Below the pieces are notes generated by a model. The model made no database searches and had not been told where the DNA came from. It saw only the letters and a list, made by a program, of their open reading frames with translations. From positions 1 to 47,174 of the forward strand of contig JBEKTY010000046.1 in the NCBI GenBank assembly GCA_049515555.1: a DNA stretch of 47,174 nucleotides, given 5' to 3'. This stretch comes from JBEKTY01 sp049515555 (GTDB lineage Bacteria > Planctomycetota > Planctomycetia > Pirellulales > Thermoguttaceae). Position numbers and translations under genes: made by a program. This document shows, piece by piece, positions 24,401 through 27,926 of this stretch (position 1 is its first letter; every line of letters begins with the position of its first letter).

Positions 24401-25580
24401 CAACTACACCAGCCCGGACGTCAGCGCGCCCGAGATCGACGGCGTCATCGGCGGGCAAGGCGGCCTGGTCCTCAACACCAACACCGGCGGGGGCACCACG
24501 CTGACCCTGACGGGCGCCAACACCTACAGCGGCGGGACCTCGATCACCCAGGACACGCTGCAGGTTGGAAACGGCGGCTCGTCCGGCAGCATCGGGACTG
24601 GCAACGTGCGTTTGATGGACAGCGGCACCCTGGCCTTCAACCGTTCGGACAGCGGCCTTGTGTACACGGGCACCATCAGCGACGGGCCCCCGGGCACCGG
24701 CAACGGTGGCGTCTCGGTGCTCGGCGGCGGCACGGTCACGCTGGGCGCGGGCTCGGGGAACCCCGTGACGCACACCTACAGCGGCCTGACCCGGGTTTCC
24801 GCCGGCAGCACGCTGCTGCTGGACAACAGTACGATCCTGAACAGCAACGTGCAGGTGACCGATTCCAACATCGGCACCACCGCCAACGGCGGCACCATCA
24901 ACCAGACGCTCACGATCCGCGGAAGCAACCAAAGCAACCTGGCGGGCGGCAGCAATCTTACCGTGAACGGCAAGACCAACGTCAGCGGCGGCCAGCTCAA
25001 CATCGGCGACGCCAACGGCCCGGCCACGCTCAATGCCGCCGGCGGCCTGGACGTAGGATACAACACCAGCGACGGCACGATCTCCGGTTTGTACAATTCC
25101 ATCATCAATTTCAGCAACAGCTCCGGCCCGGGCTTTGTTTACGAGAGTTACAACAACAGCCTGTTCGAAGGCAAACTCACGGGCACCGACGGCCTGGTGG
25201 TGGCGACTGGCCAGAGCTACACGCTGGAGCTGGCCAACGCCCACAACGACTACAGCGGCGGCACGAATGTGGAAAGCGGCCTGTTGCAGCTTGACTACGG
25301 CGGCGCGTTGCCGCAGGGCCAGCCGGCGGCGGAGGACGGGACGCCGATGGGCGACTTGCTGCAGATCGGCAGCCTGGGCAATGGCGGGGTGCTGCTGAAT
25401 AGCGACATGGGGACTTCGGCCTTCGCGATGGGCTTCGGCGCCAGCAGCGGCGGGCCGGTGGCGGCCCCGGCGGGTATGTCCTCCGCCGTGCCCGAGCCGG
25501 GTACGCTCCTGCTGCTGGCCGCGGGTGCGGTCCTGGCCGGCCTGGCCGCCTGGCGGCGAAGAAGGACGACTGCCAACTGA
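468..25580 (+). CDS. Giant PATR-repeat surface protein with PA14 and LamG-like modules and a PEP-CTERM tail
   Basis: This encodes an 8,370-residue exported protein, probably a surface fibre or glycan-binding adhesin (inferred). The ATG has AGGAGA six bases upstream. A hydrophobic signal lies at residues 53-76, with likely cleavage after AHA at 76, behind an unusually long basic n-region of about 52 residues. Most of the chain is autotransporter-associated strand repeats (PATR, PF12951), seen more than thirty times as variants of NTYSGGTTI..GTL. PA14-like modules, marked by SDDGSELWIDG, ADDHSRLWLDN, TDDAVRVKFDG and ADDNARIWLDN, lie near residues 600-790, 1146-1302, 3378-3530 and 4335-4506. Concanavalin/LamG-like modules lie near 2539-2748, 3800-4026, 5764-5968 and 6588-6811. 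A further non-PATR beta-rich module lies near 7147-7320. The C-terminus is VPEPGT, a hydrophobic stretch and RRRR. There is no autotransporter barrel, so anchoring should depend on an exosortase. Composition is extreme in Gly, Asn, Thr and Ser. Assembly error inside the repeats cannot be excluded. Confidence 0.93.
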   Translation: MFAGQGGFQLGSTVRAVGWTCSEGPWALITKSGSRPRRVSQRSGERAWKASRFAGCLLLLAAAVFGLAVMAGPAHADVVYWTGAASQDPNNLDPLNQWGWNPVQTLSNWSTDLLGQNDLQQQGGQYNLGNLQDGTLGVVFTSTAGTVVPSAQQAASPGFPYIGPNTLNTTLDSSYFVNSLKVAVSVPNITTVQIDTANNGLAIGSNGLLIDSAVNGNAAGLTITDSSVGTDGGGNGIVTIRGGQYWTNNHLTAALTVNTPIALDDAAGPFGNTTVVLSSSGTGGIVLNGAIGNNTLGATLGLGNSAGTTQLNAANTYSGGTTLAGGTLSLGNAAALGNGLLEASGTGTLYLNLPSTNFALNALGIVNGSTLNLSGLSGSTAGFTSVSIASGSASINDVGGSTPLAILGGGSITTTGSATLTVGALVGNGASPTMLTKAGAGMLVLSNAGNTYSGGTVVSAGTLRVTSDGNLGFVPSQAAAGNIVINGGTLQAFGAGFAMSTTRGVALGPVNGSGSGTISVASSSGILSYGGVIANNTNGTGTLKVAGAGTLTLTGANIYSGGTSIISGTLALGGNTLGLGAGGVTLSGGTLSIAPAPAPGLAVQFVNNTGASWNGLNKCPWMVDAGMLSTTTLSTFNTAFDAGYAAGTATWAVNSASYPGARSRIWYPDGSGRFTPLGWDGNALHNNKGTGYDPNGIEFAIRMAGYINITTPGQYQFIANSDDGSELWIDGQEVVYNNVGQGMADQNNANAAQGTRSPITLSAGYHKITVGYYEGTGGFGLNLSYYGPDTQGAPGGPYGNGNQGNWVYIPNTVLASGSPLYDNALTVTSTSSINVAPGSLVAGQFPSLTINGSTLHVTGGATGSGVTINGTTTLNGTTPTFDVQDPNVVNNTLTLTGVVSGPNGVTTADGIIKTGGGTLALPAANLYSGGTTIGTGTLFGGTVAVAGGTSLGTGGVTINNGILDIQTGYTEAGGAHPITLANAASTIQVDAGTYIPSTFTWSGSAGLTKAGAGQLNVNSTLLPSGKNVTAAGGVLDLGGAPITVASLTMNGGTVQNGTIISPINYTALNSGTISAQLSGSTGSVAVNKTTAGLVTLTNSGNNWGGGTTIGNGTLQVAQGGLIPSPTVILSGGTLSLANPISNGTPGLVATYYGGYGGCNIGGNVDQWNLDGLTLAQFNADLASITPALVGGVGNTTYLNPSFFSNGNHNWHNFGTNRDYSTNTDNFMIEFTGYFNAPVSGNYQFQTGADDHSRLWLDNSDSELVGNGGTNTFYLTAGYHPITIGYEEGGGDDHIYANVQGPANSGVIANNNVNIPNSYLVSGLLTTSYKVGGVAQNVTLTSSSGIDVQGAVEAEMGALTIPAGSTLTTTNNGVRFSSTILSSGTGNTYSFNVLGTSLALGAVTDGQLPTTINVTGTGSLLLDDFSLNSPALGATTFQVGLTAAGKLMLVGTPGANSPWAPRQGAQIVLNGSPSGFGSLQLAATSITPVNFDLAAQSVSISTGQSAGFIAGLDFIGQGGAVNGGTINLTNNGGFTFSNSQTVSFSANNGYTLNVVDPVTNSGQIIGGSVPGSAVNFTALTNTSGGALAPAAGDLNLLSMQSTGYFSPTGPSGSVTFTGGFSGPTWQLTPQSNSSGLGTLYFPVANPGLAGTLDVTGGAFVAGAAGAFGSTTLKFDGGTVAASQALTGANAIPNPIIFGGNTAIHVEASTPRITATSNIEFSGPVALAQGQNATFDDPSGLSTFSGIISGQGGATFANTNGNPWNNWNVQSPVVSGFNTYSGGTTINNSIVRVTDRQAFGTGKITMNNGGIYNLVPLIGDQAIANPWTHGNSSADAFFRGAQTVEMSGPGSWNWSTNFDIPDGGRLIISGLITNDPNNGNNTWINRNGGQNGTLVLTNPNNKFASYDVTTSGLWAGQNDGWYRDTTNGSVYNIPGESVRMNDNSGDLVFGASSIFNNSGVMTSGPAGLGTVRLEYLSNRDWGGMTHSIVNGTTQPLVIGNAFAMDGDSGFVGGPGMTFTGDFVLTNRDNRPRCFYTTGNVTFAGRMLGGQWNEGFILASGTGLVTLSGNNVVTPGSSANVGYVDVDQGTLVAGNNGALGPNASTLGDGFDTRQSPGPIGLLAKGGIIVPNNITVNNAGTGTTLGGSDGGAAGFSGLITLNKSINLATPGTVTFSGGIGGSGFGVNVQGPGNVVFATVANTYTGTTTLSGGTLTLDETAAVAKLKSNSSLAFAGGTLSLSGGSTAESVSGTTVLPGGSAVIQSGASTISLGAITRNVAGGTVDFASGAAITTSGNSSILGGWATVNGGATWAVGSPNGSTPTAITGLAAYAAFSANPNAGDNVDVGGGGVMHAGSSMNSLRFNALGSIQLDGAAAATTINSGGILVTANGGGSGISGPAASTLTAGAGKDLIIQQYDASGFTIGANIVNNGGTGLTKSGPGLLTLAPPTANSYTGTTYVNGGTLQGTVAALPTSVVVARNATLAIDSGSSQSTFSQSISGAGGLNKVGSGTLVISTAGTQSYTGPTTVSTGTLQLAPGTVPGTGLVAWYSASSLTGSYTNGQTVSTWTDLSGNGNTATLANGGGGNPQFITGQSNGQPAVNFANSSLAINTQFKDVEDYVVFKNANTQNNGNFGPDWSSLLGHQDNNGYMLRPGNINFWDGNTPSAVSEDGTAISNNDYFHLTNINNYMVLKIDTNTGSGSQYITSHFIGRNGGWANGDLDIAEIIAYNQPLSSAQEQSVGAYLAAKYGISTVYTAPAAPAGPMFAGGTLPSATAVSVAGTGTFDVNSGIQSIGSLAGAGNVLLGAGALTTGGDNTSTLFSGNISGMGSLTKVGNGTMSLGSVNSMTGTVTISGGNIQLNTSGSLISSSQVIVNATQGLLFGPGNTGPILQSLGGSSPGTVVLATTDSPPLAVNLTVAGGNFAGVLADGATPGGQVTVGPVTVGSTIIEASVLVLSGRNTYTGPTRVIDGGVLQANDGGGLPTASNLVLFNGTLQSDGPAVFTRALGPTFTMNGSLASGFAANGGYFTVNLGNAASPATTPIPWANLGEMALAFGSSTANNVVEFQNGLDLSGQVGTIQVTAGTGGDYALLSGSLVSPSSPGGLNKTGTGTAWLRGLNSYTGGTTITGGALNFLTALAGSPSNLPLAANSITFNGGNLQWAPGNTTDVSLYMAAIPDNVLAGIDTGANTVIFASPISSLPGHTSATAGGLNKVGSGTLVLNSPNTGLYGPTTINAGVIQIGDNNALAKSTVYANASGSTVFANNATQPNFGGLAGTNTAGTMPLQTVSGGAVTLTVGGNNQNTSFAGVVTGPGALVKAGSGTLTMTAPAGNFSTFQGGTTIQSGTLALQPLSSSTNQFGAPGTNITLAGGTLSLPAAKFAPGLSQAFYWGGNWDQPVGTSGWTNVGTAPGPMAGLYSRDNGNNGDANNDGTPTPLPWGVGTSWAGSWSRKLLSGQDATWTYSGSMYVPTSSVSFQGWTDDAVRVKFDGTWYGGGGNQYTTGIIPVTPGQWHSVEFSFYSSNGGGAGGYNNGNGFVGCNNVVPGNNFVVSEPGTSNFTATGASVPVDLGDGSLFRVGASTAYSNALVVSPPVGQTDSTIQLSSDPLGNAAAFSFSSLDISGQTLQVTGGLAGSSVTISGQTSLNGGGASTFNVQAPAALNLAGPVTGGGIYKTGSGTLILGSNTNSYGGGTTIAAGTLQVQQPNSLSTVNPSVQIGIPNGVAAALQGANGATTATPVALANAQSAVFVDAGAKYTLTGPIADLPGASSPAFNKTGTGTLVFNSTTATYSGPTNVLAGTLQMGAPTLPVTARLIEYFDASQLTAAPGSTISTWADLSGLGHDLNVGTGGTLVAGAFNGLPGVHFNTSQHLSTTFNTANLADGGRPYTVFTVAEMDNTTDNRLISSANNNWLIGWWGNGADNFHADGWVYQGQTQVNANPQLYAGVNDGNGTKYFYNLAIGSTPQSALLKTDTNGDGNQVIGQLEFNGWQNGNEASNGTIGAVMVYDGALSTQDIQTIQTYLRAKYLGDGQLPPAGVLPPTTALTVAAGATFDLNGTGQTVASLADYPGGPGGTVNIGSGMLTVGDSNSTSFSGILAGLSPTGALVKQGSGTLTLTGPSTFVGSVQISLGTLVLGASNTLPTGTINVTANGTLAFGVVPTQAFTIGGLAGGGGVTLADTSANPITLNVGGNGQNTTFSGNFSGAGSLNKVGSGTLTLSNAPGYGGNTQVSGGTLDLNSKYYLLGPTQQLILSGGTIANGVVDSTATFDLRSGTVAASLMGSAGALKSTSGTVQVISPSNTYSGGTTVQEGTLQVSGSGQLPQNRPITLSGGTLSFSPISAGLASTYYGGQGNGFNYNTGATQPWNYNIGNMTLGQLQSTLATFNVGLRTNTTAKVGNTASFFNGTNNSMFDAPYNVNPTDQFIDTYTGFFNAPVSGNYVFWSNADDNARIWLDNSNSETSYNWGNTGNIYLTQGAHPITIAHQEGGGDQWVAIYVQGPGDNNNYFLPNSYLTSAPLSVSYTSSNVTVTANSTMDVQGATTAYLGGLTLNPGVILTTTNNALQFTSTNLGTSLTGGGVFGLNLTGTSLAAGVITDNGNQATLNTTGSGTLVLNATIVQGSAVPNILGHTTININGAGQKLMLVGSNGSMASSQGGAQIYLNGAGSALQLASIDATAVSYDLPANNVNFASNTTPSFTAGMDFATQGGAVSGGTVNLTNGLTGGQFANSQTMSFAANSGYSLNVNSPVNNSGTLLGGATPGAYVNLTLNNSPGATVAPQAGDLNLLNQQTVGQFSPTGTGSVTFAGGFNGDLSQLAPTAGGTLYLPTANPAITNTNSIAVDVANTTAYILGGKFALGSPTTTLEFDGGTLGASGVTPGGNVMTNPIVFGGNQSIHIVPSTSRLATLYALTFTSAISLAGGNTYTFDDINGLSTFSGVIKGQGGVAFTPAGGDPNNNYNWNNNVQANMNPIFSGFNTYSGGTTINSSNVRATNRQSFGTGSIYFNRGGIDALSNLTGELAVANQWSTAGNEIWFRGPSSIELTNPASNLLSGGGATFRIPDGGTVTVDGAITGIGSFYRGGDGNGTLVLNNPGSTYNGTNGGWNDWWYSTNNNPDTYNKGSNTYTFLPTSFGKNDNGGNTVLMLGSTFDQNTGAMTASPFGLGSLRWQYWGNMVNGTPNPLTIGNGIVMEGDMGVTGGAGITLTGDVLICDRDTGWTNNQNNRDTRIAGYRDLYASGNVTLGGRLISSGANWNDGYNGLNIRGGTVTLSGDNSMLYSLMVTQGTVVAGSATALGSPTVGNANPVLLGNALLTAGTGDGTIALLAGTATSGALNIANNINVTANGNGTSIGGGPLATVPQTFSGTIALAQGVNLVSGPAGVVFNGDINDGGNHFGVNVQGTNTVTLASLTHYTGATTVNGGNLVLDFTAGTAPANNIINSSSPLVLGAGSLSVLGARSQSFLNATTLNPGGMLVNVNGGGTLNFAAINRTAGGTVAFSPTGTITTTSRGLGGNGTILTDAKGTAYATVGGGDWAAVMANNTIVAGQTIGGFYTNSDTGPPLSGNANVVTNPTLTGPTTISSLRFNDNTAARTVDLSGQSLTTGGILVTANAVNGSGITDSNSQNPGSLQGPAGGDLVVIQNQYSADTFTIGANIANNPANGVSSGLTKSGGGTLVLSGTNSYKGTTYVNGGMLQGTVNSLPTNIVMSNSAGQGAGVTIDDQGNSVAFNQLISGKGSFTKVGNGTLTLGVGLQSYGGPTTIGAGTLQLAATSMPSSLVAWYSASALSYGAGQPVQTWSDLSGHGHTASYSGGTQPIYLTNQAGSQPAVNFNNGWMNVAGNMTIGSEYVVLKSAYGNGSTFGPDWGCPLGTQSDNNEYMLQGNNTNFWNDGNRIPKDVYQNGSSVSSANTFALSNVGQYFVMQVDCNANDVYSNAFKLGGNAGWNNSDLDIAEVLAFNTQLSANDQASVGAYLSAKYGITTAYVPTTSYGPSALPSGTALTVTGTFDLNNNLAEAIGSLAGGGNVRIGSGALTTGGNNGTTSFSGNISGSGSLTKAGSGTMTLSGANDFSGTTTINAGAICIANANALANSAVAVNVANGLTFGVSGVVNLGGLSGSGAMTLADPGLPVNLQITNSAASATYSGVISDGGAGSSIAVTNANGGLFALSARNSYSGQTVIMGGVFQANDGGGLPAASSLNLTNAILQSDGPALFNRTIGSTAPAFSIDGASGFAATGGIFTVSLNTTPQLPQGKPLVSGTDFGPGQLWTALTFGSSTANNVVNLTNPVVLDPVSTTISVAQGAGGDAALLSGVISDGAGSVNGSQLIKTGLGTLQLSGANTYSGGTSISFGTLTVMGPGALGNPASTVTVDPGATLGVALPAYTLVNPLVDSTGSGIQLGNAALASATVLTLNNDQDSILPANITDQTAVNAGAIGSVVKGGAGQLTLTGANTFSGGLTIQNGNVVLGSSTGAGSGPVTFATTATLQANAPGPNPTVTLGGFVVGSNYTGTVDLNANAMNVTGPIAGPANSTLKAVDTSGNGGGSMTLNSNSPKFAGTLIVNTGATVAAGNNTTGNVFGTGLIKMTGGTLVVPPGGVPPVTNGLVGFWKLNEGSGSTASDSSGYSAPTDGVLSTNASWTTLAAVGATAPTGISLPFSSVVHINGNNPGVTMGALKAFGATTTTQFGSARTISGWVELVPPNNPGDWHDLFGFMGNETNATYFDMESGNGGNFTQHTYGGDTTISPIVTGQWVYLTATFDPTQNNGNINVYYDGVLKNSAQQHGGVLTTFDNFGVQLLRPGWTENVSDVSVYNRALTAPEVGQLYTWSGGSAQTLSNAITVTSDSTLEVPSYGSQTTFSGQLTITGGQTLHVTGGSSSSNAINLIAVSGQTNLGATQTPTFDVQSPNTLALTGTVEGIVGLKVGTGAANSTGTLQLGGSNVFSGGVTIQSGTLQMGSTGAMNANSPNAVTFAGGSNGVAQVFQLNGNSVAIDSLIQANGNAGTPIVENGNAAAQGATLTINTTADKEFSGTIRDGTGIGAKPLGLAVNPGAGHTFTLSGNNSFSGTATVNSGTLQALQGPYSSLTGPINVVNSNANVTFNQSGSGAYANVISGNGSLTKTGSGTLAIGAATPSNYTGVTTITGGTLQLAVTQNGPAPTVLNGNFMSPDVTGAPGGFLYINQMSQAQAQALVWTGAGALFSNGSGWGFQNVPDPNVQGWNQGFSLQNLSQIRQTLYFTTPGIYTLSWEQANRNAQQQNPFTVQLDSTGNTAAYNGAPDLGSTAWEQASCQLPIGTAGYHTIIFTGTIPNPGNNDQSTGIDDISLAVGATPVTGASLPQTTTVQLGGPGGSTPTFDLNGGSQQIAALADVQGSNVMGTVLNNNNSTPATLTFSPTGGSSSSYSGTIGGGQGTINLVMNGSGTQILAGGNIYQGTTTISGGTLSVTSLDNGNLATPNGLGTSTSDPGNLILDGGTLQYSGSGAASTIRLFTLTPNGGTLDASGTAPAATVSFTNTGAIATSGASPNRILTLTGTNTGNNTLTPIIADVVPQTQTVSVQKTGSGTWALAGANTYSGGTTISNGTLLAANASGSATGSGQVTVGSGGSLGGGGSVAGPVWVQTGGHLAPAAGSGVATTLTLGTGSVGGLQLDAGSNLDLTLGAPATQGVPSVNDRVAVLNGDVTLPAADPSGNSAVVINMNQVNGFGLGTYDFLDYSGNLYQGTTLVPANTTLAAGTFSFLPTSSQYIYQVSTGTINGMNDLVLSVAPGGALTWSGVGNGSGSGVWSTNDIAWNAATSTYQSGSAVVFEDAPSGDLNPVVTLNTTVAPFRVAFNFGPNSTTSYTLTGSGTLTGSQTTLTVGTSGGSGGMVTLQGGVAYTYGGTTSVTNGSTLALDGGWIQNSNVTVTDANLGVTGNGGTLGGTLSLGTAGGGGSNLTLAGGATSGSLTVNGQATVTGGTFAVGPGVTLNANGGLAVSNGTITSDPASTISIASGKVLNYTSPDVSAPEIDGVIGGQGGLVLNTNTGGGTTLTLTGANTYSGGTSITQDTLQVGNGGSSGSIGTGNVRLMDSGTLAFNRSDSGLVYTGTISDGPPGTGNGGVSVLGGGTVTLGAGSGNPVTHTYSGLTRVSAGSTLLLDNSTILNSNVQVTDSNIGTTANGGTINQTLTIRGSNQSNLAGGSNLTVNGKTNVSGGQLNIGDANGPATLNAAGGLDVGYNTSDGTISGLYNSIINFSNSSGPGFVYESYNNSLFEGKLTGTDGLVVATGQSYTLELANAHNDYSGGTNVESGLLQLDYGGALPQGQPAAEDGTPMGDLLQIGSLGNGGVLLNSDMGTSAFAMGFGASSGGPVAAPAGMSSAVPEPGTLLLLAAGAVLAGLAAWRRRRTTAN
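3900..9780 (+). repeat. Internal duplication block A of the giant gene
   Basis: This block runs from the second PA14 module through a long PATR tract to the first LamG-like module and past it. It matches 13470-19450 in the same order, for example NLLSMQSTGYFSPTG against NLLNQQTVGQFSPTG, GFNTYSGGTTINNS against GFNTYSGGTTINSS, and LQANDGGGLPTAS against FQANDGGGLPAAS. The offset stays between about 9.57 and 9.67 kb. Confidence 0.85.
13470..19450 (+). repeat. Internal duplication block B of the giant gene
   Basis: This is the diverged second copy of block A, holding the fourth PA14 module, the matching PATR tract and the third LamG-like module (DLSGHGH against DLSGNGN). Divergence at the protein level is large and includes small insertions and deletions, so the duplication is old rather than a recent or assembly event. 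Confidence 0.85.
25488..25577 (+). other. PEP-CTERM sorting signal of the giant protein
   Basis: The last 30 codons encode VPEPGT, then a transmembrane-type stretch rich in Leu and Ala, then a basic cluster (RRRR) and a short tail. This is the tripartite PEP-CTERM signal recognised by exosortases of the EpsH family. No exosortase gene lies in this window, so the processing enzyme must be encoded elsewhere. Confidence 0.9.
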
Positions 25581-25584
25581 TCCT

Positions 25585-27537
25585 ATGGCTTGCTCTGTGG
25601 ATGCCGATGTGATGAGGCGTTTACAGGTGGGCCGCTTGATCGTGTCGGTGGGATTGCCCGCCGCGCTGGTTGTTCTATGCACCGCGGCTGGCGCCCAGGA
25701 GAAGCCGCGCGGGGCGGTAGAGCACCGCACGCCGTATTATCGCATCGCGCTGGCCGGCCAGGGACTGCTGGTCGAGGCTTTGGACGTCGATTCGCTCGGC
25801 CAGGGCAAGGTGGGCGGCAATCTCGTGGGCGGCGCTACGCTGGAGAAGGCGCGGCTGGAAAGCCGGGAGGGCCGCGCGGTGTACCGCCTGCCACAGGCCG
25901 CGGAGGAGCCCGCCTGGGAATTTCGCTTCGCGGAAAAGAGCATCACGCTCATTGCGCGGCACGTGCCCGGCCGGCAGTCGCCGCCGCTGGTGCTGCGGTT
26001 CGACCAGACCCGGTCGCATGCGACGGTCCTGGGGCGGATGAAGCCGCATTTGCGCGAGGTGGCGACGCCTTGCCTCCTGCACGTGCCCGATCACGGCACG
26101 CTGCGTGTGGCCTGCGATATTCCCGGGCAGGCGTTGGCCTGCGACGCGCGGCGTAACGCCGGCCGGTGGGTGCAGGCTGCTTTCCCGGGCGCCGACAGCC
26201 GCCACACAACCGTCACCTACACGCTGGAGGTCGTATCGCTCTATCCAAGGGTGGCGGGGATGGAAGGCGACAGCCGTTATGACGGCTTCCGCCGCAACTA
26301 CCTGACCATTTTTCAAGTCAACCCGCGGCTGGGGGTGCTGGCCAACAACTCCTCCTCGGACGTGGCGGCATTGTGCTACCACCAGTATTCCGAGGTGGCG
26401 CGATTCGCACCGCCGTTGGCCGACGGATTGACCTGTCAGGACCTGCTGCGCATGAGCCTGGATCGCTTCCTGGCCGGCATGAAGACCTACGGCCAGGCGG
26501 GTTACACGGCGAATTACGAAGGCGCGGACACGGTCTTCGGCAATTACCCGTGCAACTCGTCCGACAGCCTGCCGGCCCTGCTGATCGCCGCGGCGAACTA
26601 CGTCCTGGGGACCGAGGATTGGCGCTGGGCGAAGGCCAACTATGCCGGTTTGAAGGCCTGGGCCGAGGAGATGCTGGCCACGGACCGCGACGGCAACGGC
26701 CTGATCAAGTATGGCCTGAGCGGCAACTCGGGGACATGGAAGGCCAACTGGGAGCGGGCACAAGCCCTGAAAACCAGTCCTCTTCGCCCGGCGAATTGGT
26801 GGGACACCATCGGCTTCGGGCACGAGGACGCCTACTCGAACGCCCTGGCCTACCGCGCCTTGGTGCTGCTGGGGCAAGTGGCCGAGCGGACGGGTCGCCA
26901 AGAGGACGCAATGCGGTTCCGCTCCGCCGCCCGGAAGCTCAAGGCCGCCTACCTGCCGGCCTTTTTCAACCCCAAGACGGGTTGGCTGGCGGGCTGGCGG
27001 AGCGCCGACGGCAAGCTGCACGACTACGGTTTCCTGTTCGTCAACGGCGTGGCGATCAGCTACGGCGTGGTGGACCGCCGGCAGGGCCGCGAGATCATGG
27101 CCCGGCTGGTGAAGGAGATCGACCGCGTCGGCTATACGCGATTCGACTTGGGCCTGCCGGGCAATCTGCTCCCGGTCCGCTTGGAGGACTACGTGGACTT
27201 GAGCCACGACGTCGGCGGCGGGAAGCGCGAGGACAACGCGGACGCATTCCAGATCTACGAGAACGGCGGGGCCACGGCGGCCCATGCCTTCTGGACGATC
27301 GAAGCGCTCTTCAAGGTGGGGCTGAAGGACGACGCCCAGCGGATCCTCCGGCCGCTGCTCCAGGGCTTCGCCGCCGGAGAGTTCCAGGGTTTCGGTCCCA
27401 ACGGCAAGAGCAAGGACTGGAAAGACTGGCAGGGCAATTGCTGGGGTTACGAAGGCTTGCTCAGCGACGGCTACATGGCCCTTTTGGCCCCGGTGACGCG
27501 GGGGGAGCTGACGCGCGGGACGGACTGGGAGCCGTAA
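25585..27537 (+). CDS. Secreted six-hairpin (alpha/alpha)6 glycosidase-like protein
   Basis: This is a predicted exported glycoside hydrolase of the six-hairpin superfamily, of about 650 residues. I do not recognise the exact GH family. The N-terminus has a clear signal peptide whose core begins at MRRLQVGRLIVSVG and ends at TAAGA. The second half shows the alternating helix pattern and features such as DRDGNGLIKYGLSGN and GFGHEDAYSNALAYRAL, which resemble amylo-alpha-1,6-glucosidase, GH63 and GH116-like barrels. The ATG at 25585 lies 4 bp past the stop of the giant gene. An in-frame ATG at 25612 gives a tidier signal peptide, and neither start has a strong ribosome binding site. A GTG at 25525 would overlap the giant gene and is less likely. 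The tight same-strand spacing suggests co-transcription with the giant surface protein, so the enzyme may act on glycans held by it (inferred). Confidence 0.8.
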   Translation: MACSVDADVMRRLQVGRLIVSVGLPAALVVLCTAAGAQEKPRGAVEHRTPYYRIALAGQGLLVEALDVDSLGQGKVGGNLVGGATLEKARLESREGRAVYRLPQAAEEPAWEFRFAEKSITLIARHVPGRQSPPLVLRFDQTRSHATVLGRMKPHLREVATPCLLHVPDHGTLRVACDIPGQALACDARRNAGRWVQAAFPGADSRHTTVTYTLEVVSLYPRVAGMEGDSRYDGFRRNYLTIFQVNPRLGVLANNSSSDVAALCYHQYSEVARFAPPLADGLTCQDLLRMSLDRFLAGMKTYGQAGYTANYEGADTVFGNYPCNSSDSLPALLIAAANYVLGTEDWRWAKANYAGLKAWAEEMLATDRDGNGLIKYGLSGNSGTWKANWERAQALKTSPLRPANWWDTIGFGHEDAYSNALAYRALVLLGQVAERTGRQEDAMRFRSAARKLKAAYLPAFFNPKTGWLAGWRSADGKLHDYGFLFVNGVAISYGVVDRRQGREIMARLVKEIDRVGYTRFDLGLPGNLLPVRLEDYVDLSHDVGGGKREDNADAFQIYENGGATAAHAFWTIEALFKVGLKDDAQRILRPLLQGFAAGEFQGFGPNGKSKDWKDWQGNCWGYEGLLSDGYMALLAPVTRGELTRGTDWEP

Positions 27538-27567
27538 TGCAAGCCATGCACAAGCTGCTGGGGACGT

Positions 27568-27822
27568 GTGTTGCGACTGCCCGGTCGCCAATGGTCGCTT
27601 GGCTGGCCAGCCTGGCGCCGGCCTTCATCGCGGCGGTTCGAGAAGGGTTTTCACGAGATCAAGATCGTGTACATCGACTTCCGCATGGACGGCGCGAAAC
27701 GCATGAACCGCGTGGCGGGCCTTCGCGACTGCGTGTGGAGCGGCGAGAAGCCCGAGCTGCTCCTCTCCGGCCCCGGCATTGCGAAGCAACCGATTCCGGC
27801 CGCCTGGCTGTGGCGGCCCTAA
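27568..27822 (+). pseudogene. Possible C-terminal gene remnant (hypothetical)
   Basis: An open frame of 84 codons begins at a GTG with no ribosome binding site. Its second half, from HEIKIVYIDFRMDG to SGPGIAKQPIPAAWLW, has the composition of a real folded protein, while its first half does not. This suggests the 3' end of a larger gene whose front has been lost. I do not recognise the family. It follows the glycosidase by 30 bp and converges on the GH63-like gene. It may equally be chance coding. Confidence 0.25.
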
Positions 27823-27926
27823 GCCAGCCACGAGCATAAGCCAGGGTGAGTTGGGCCAAAAGGATCCCTGCGAACCCTGTGCTTTTCGTCTTGAACGAGG
27901 CACAGGACCGGGGACTGCACTCCGCG

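Noticed and set aside
24500..25580. A C-terminal autotransporter beta-barrel in the giant protein
   Set aside because: The last 350 residues are PATR repeats, a linker and a PEP-CTERM tail. No amphipathic barrel strands or terminal aromatic signature are present.
468..25580. Regularly recurring short DNA repeats that could suggest a CRISPR or other array
   Set aside because: The repeats (GGCGGCACGCTG-like) are in-frame codons of PATR units, vary in spacing and sequence, and lie in one open frame.
25525..25584. An upstream GTG start for the six-hairpin glycosidase
   Set aside because: It would overlap the coding end of the giant gene and place a hydrophilic extension before an otherwise normal signal peptide.
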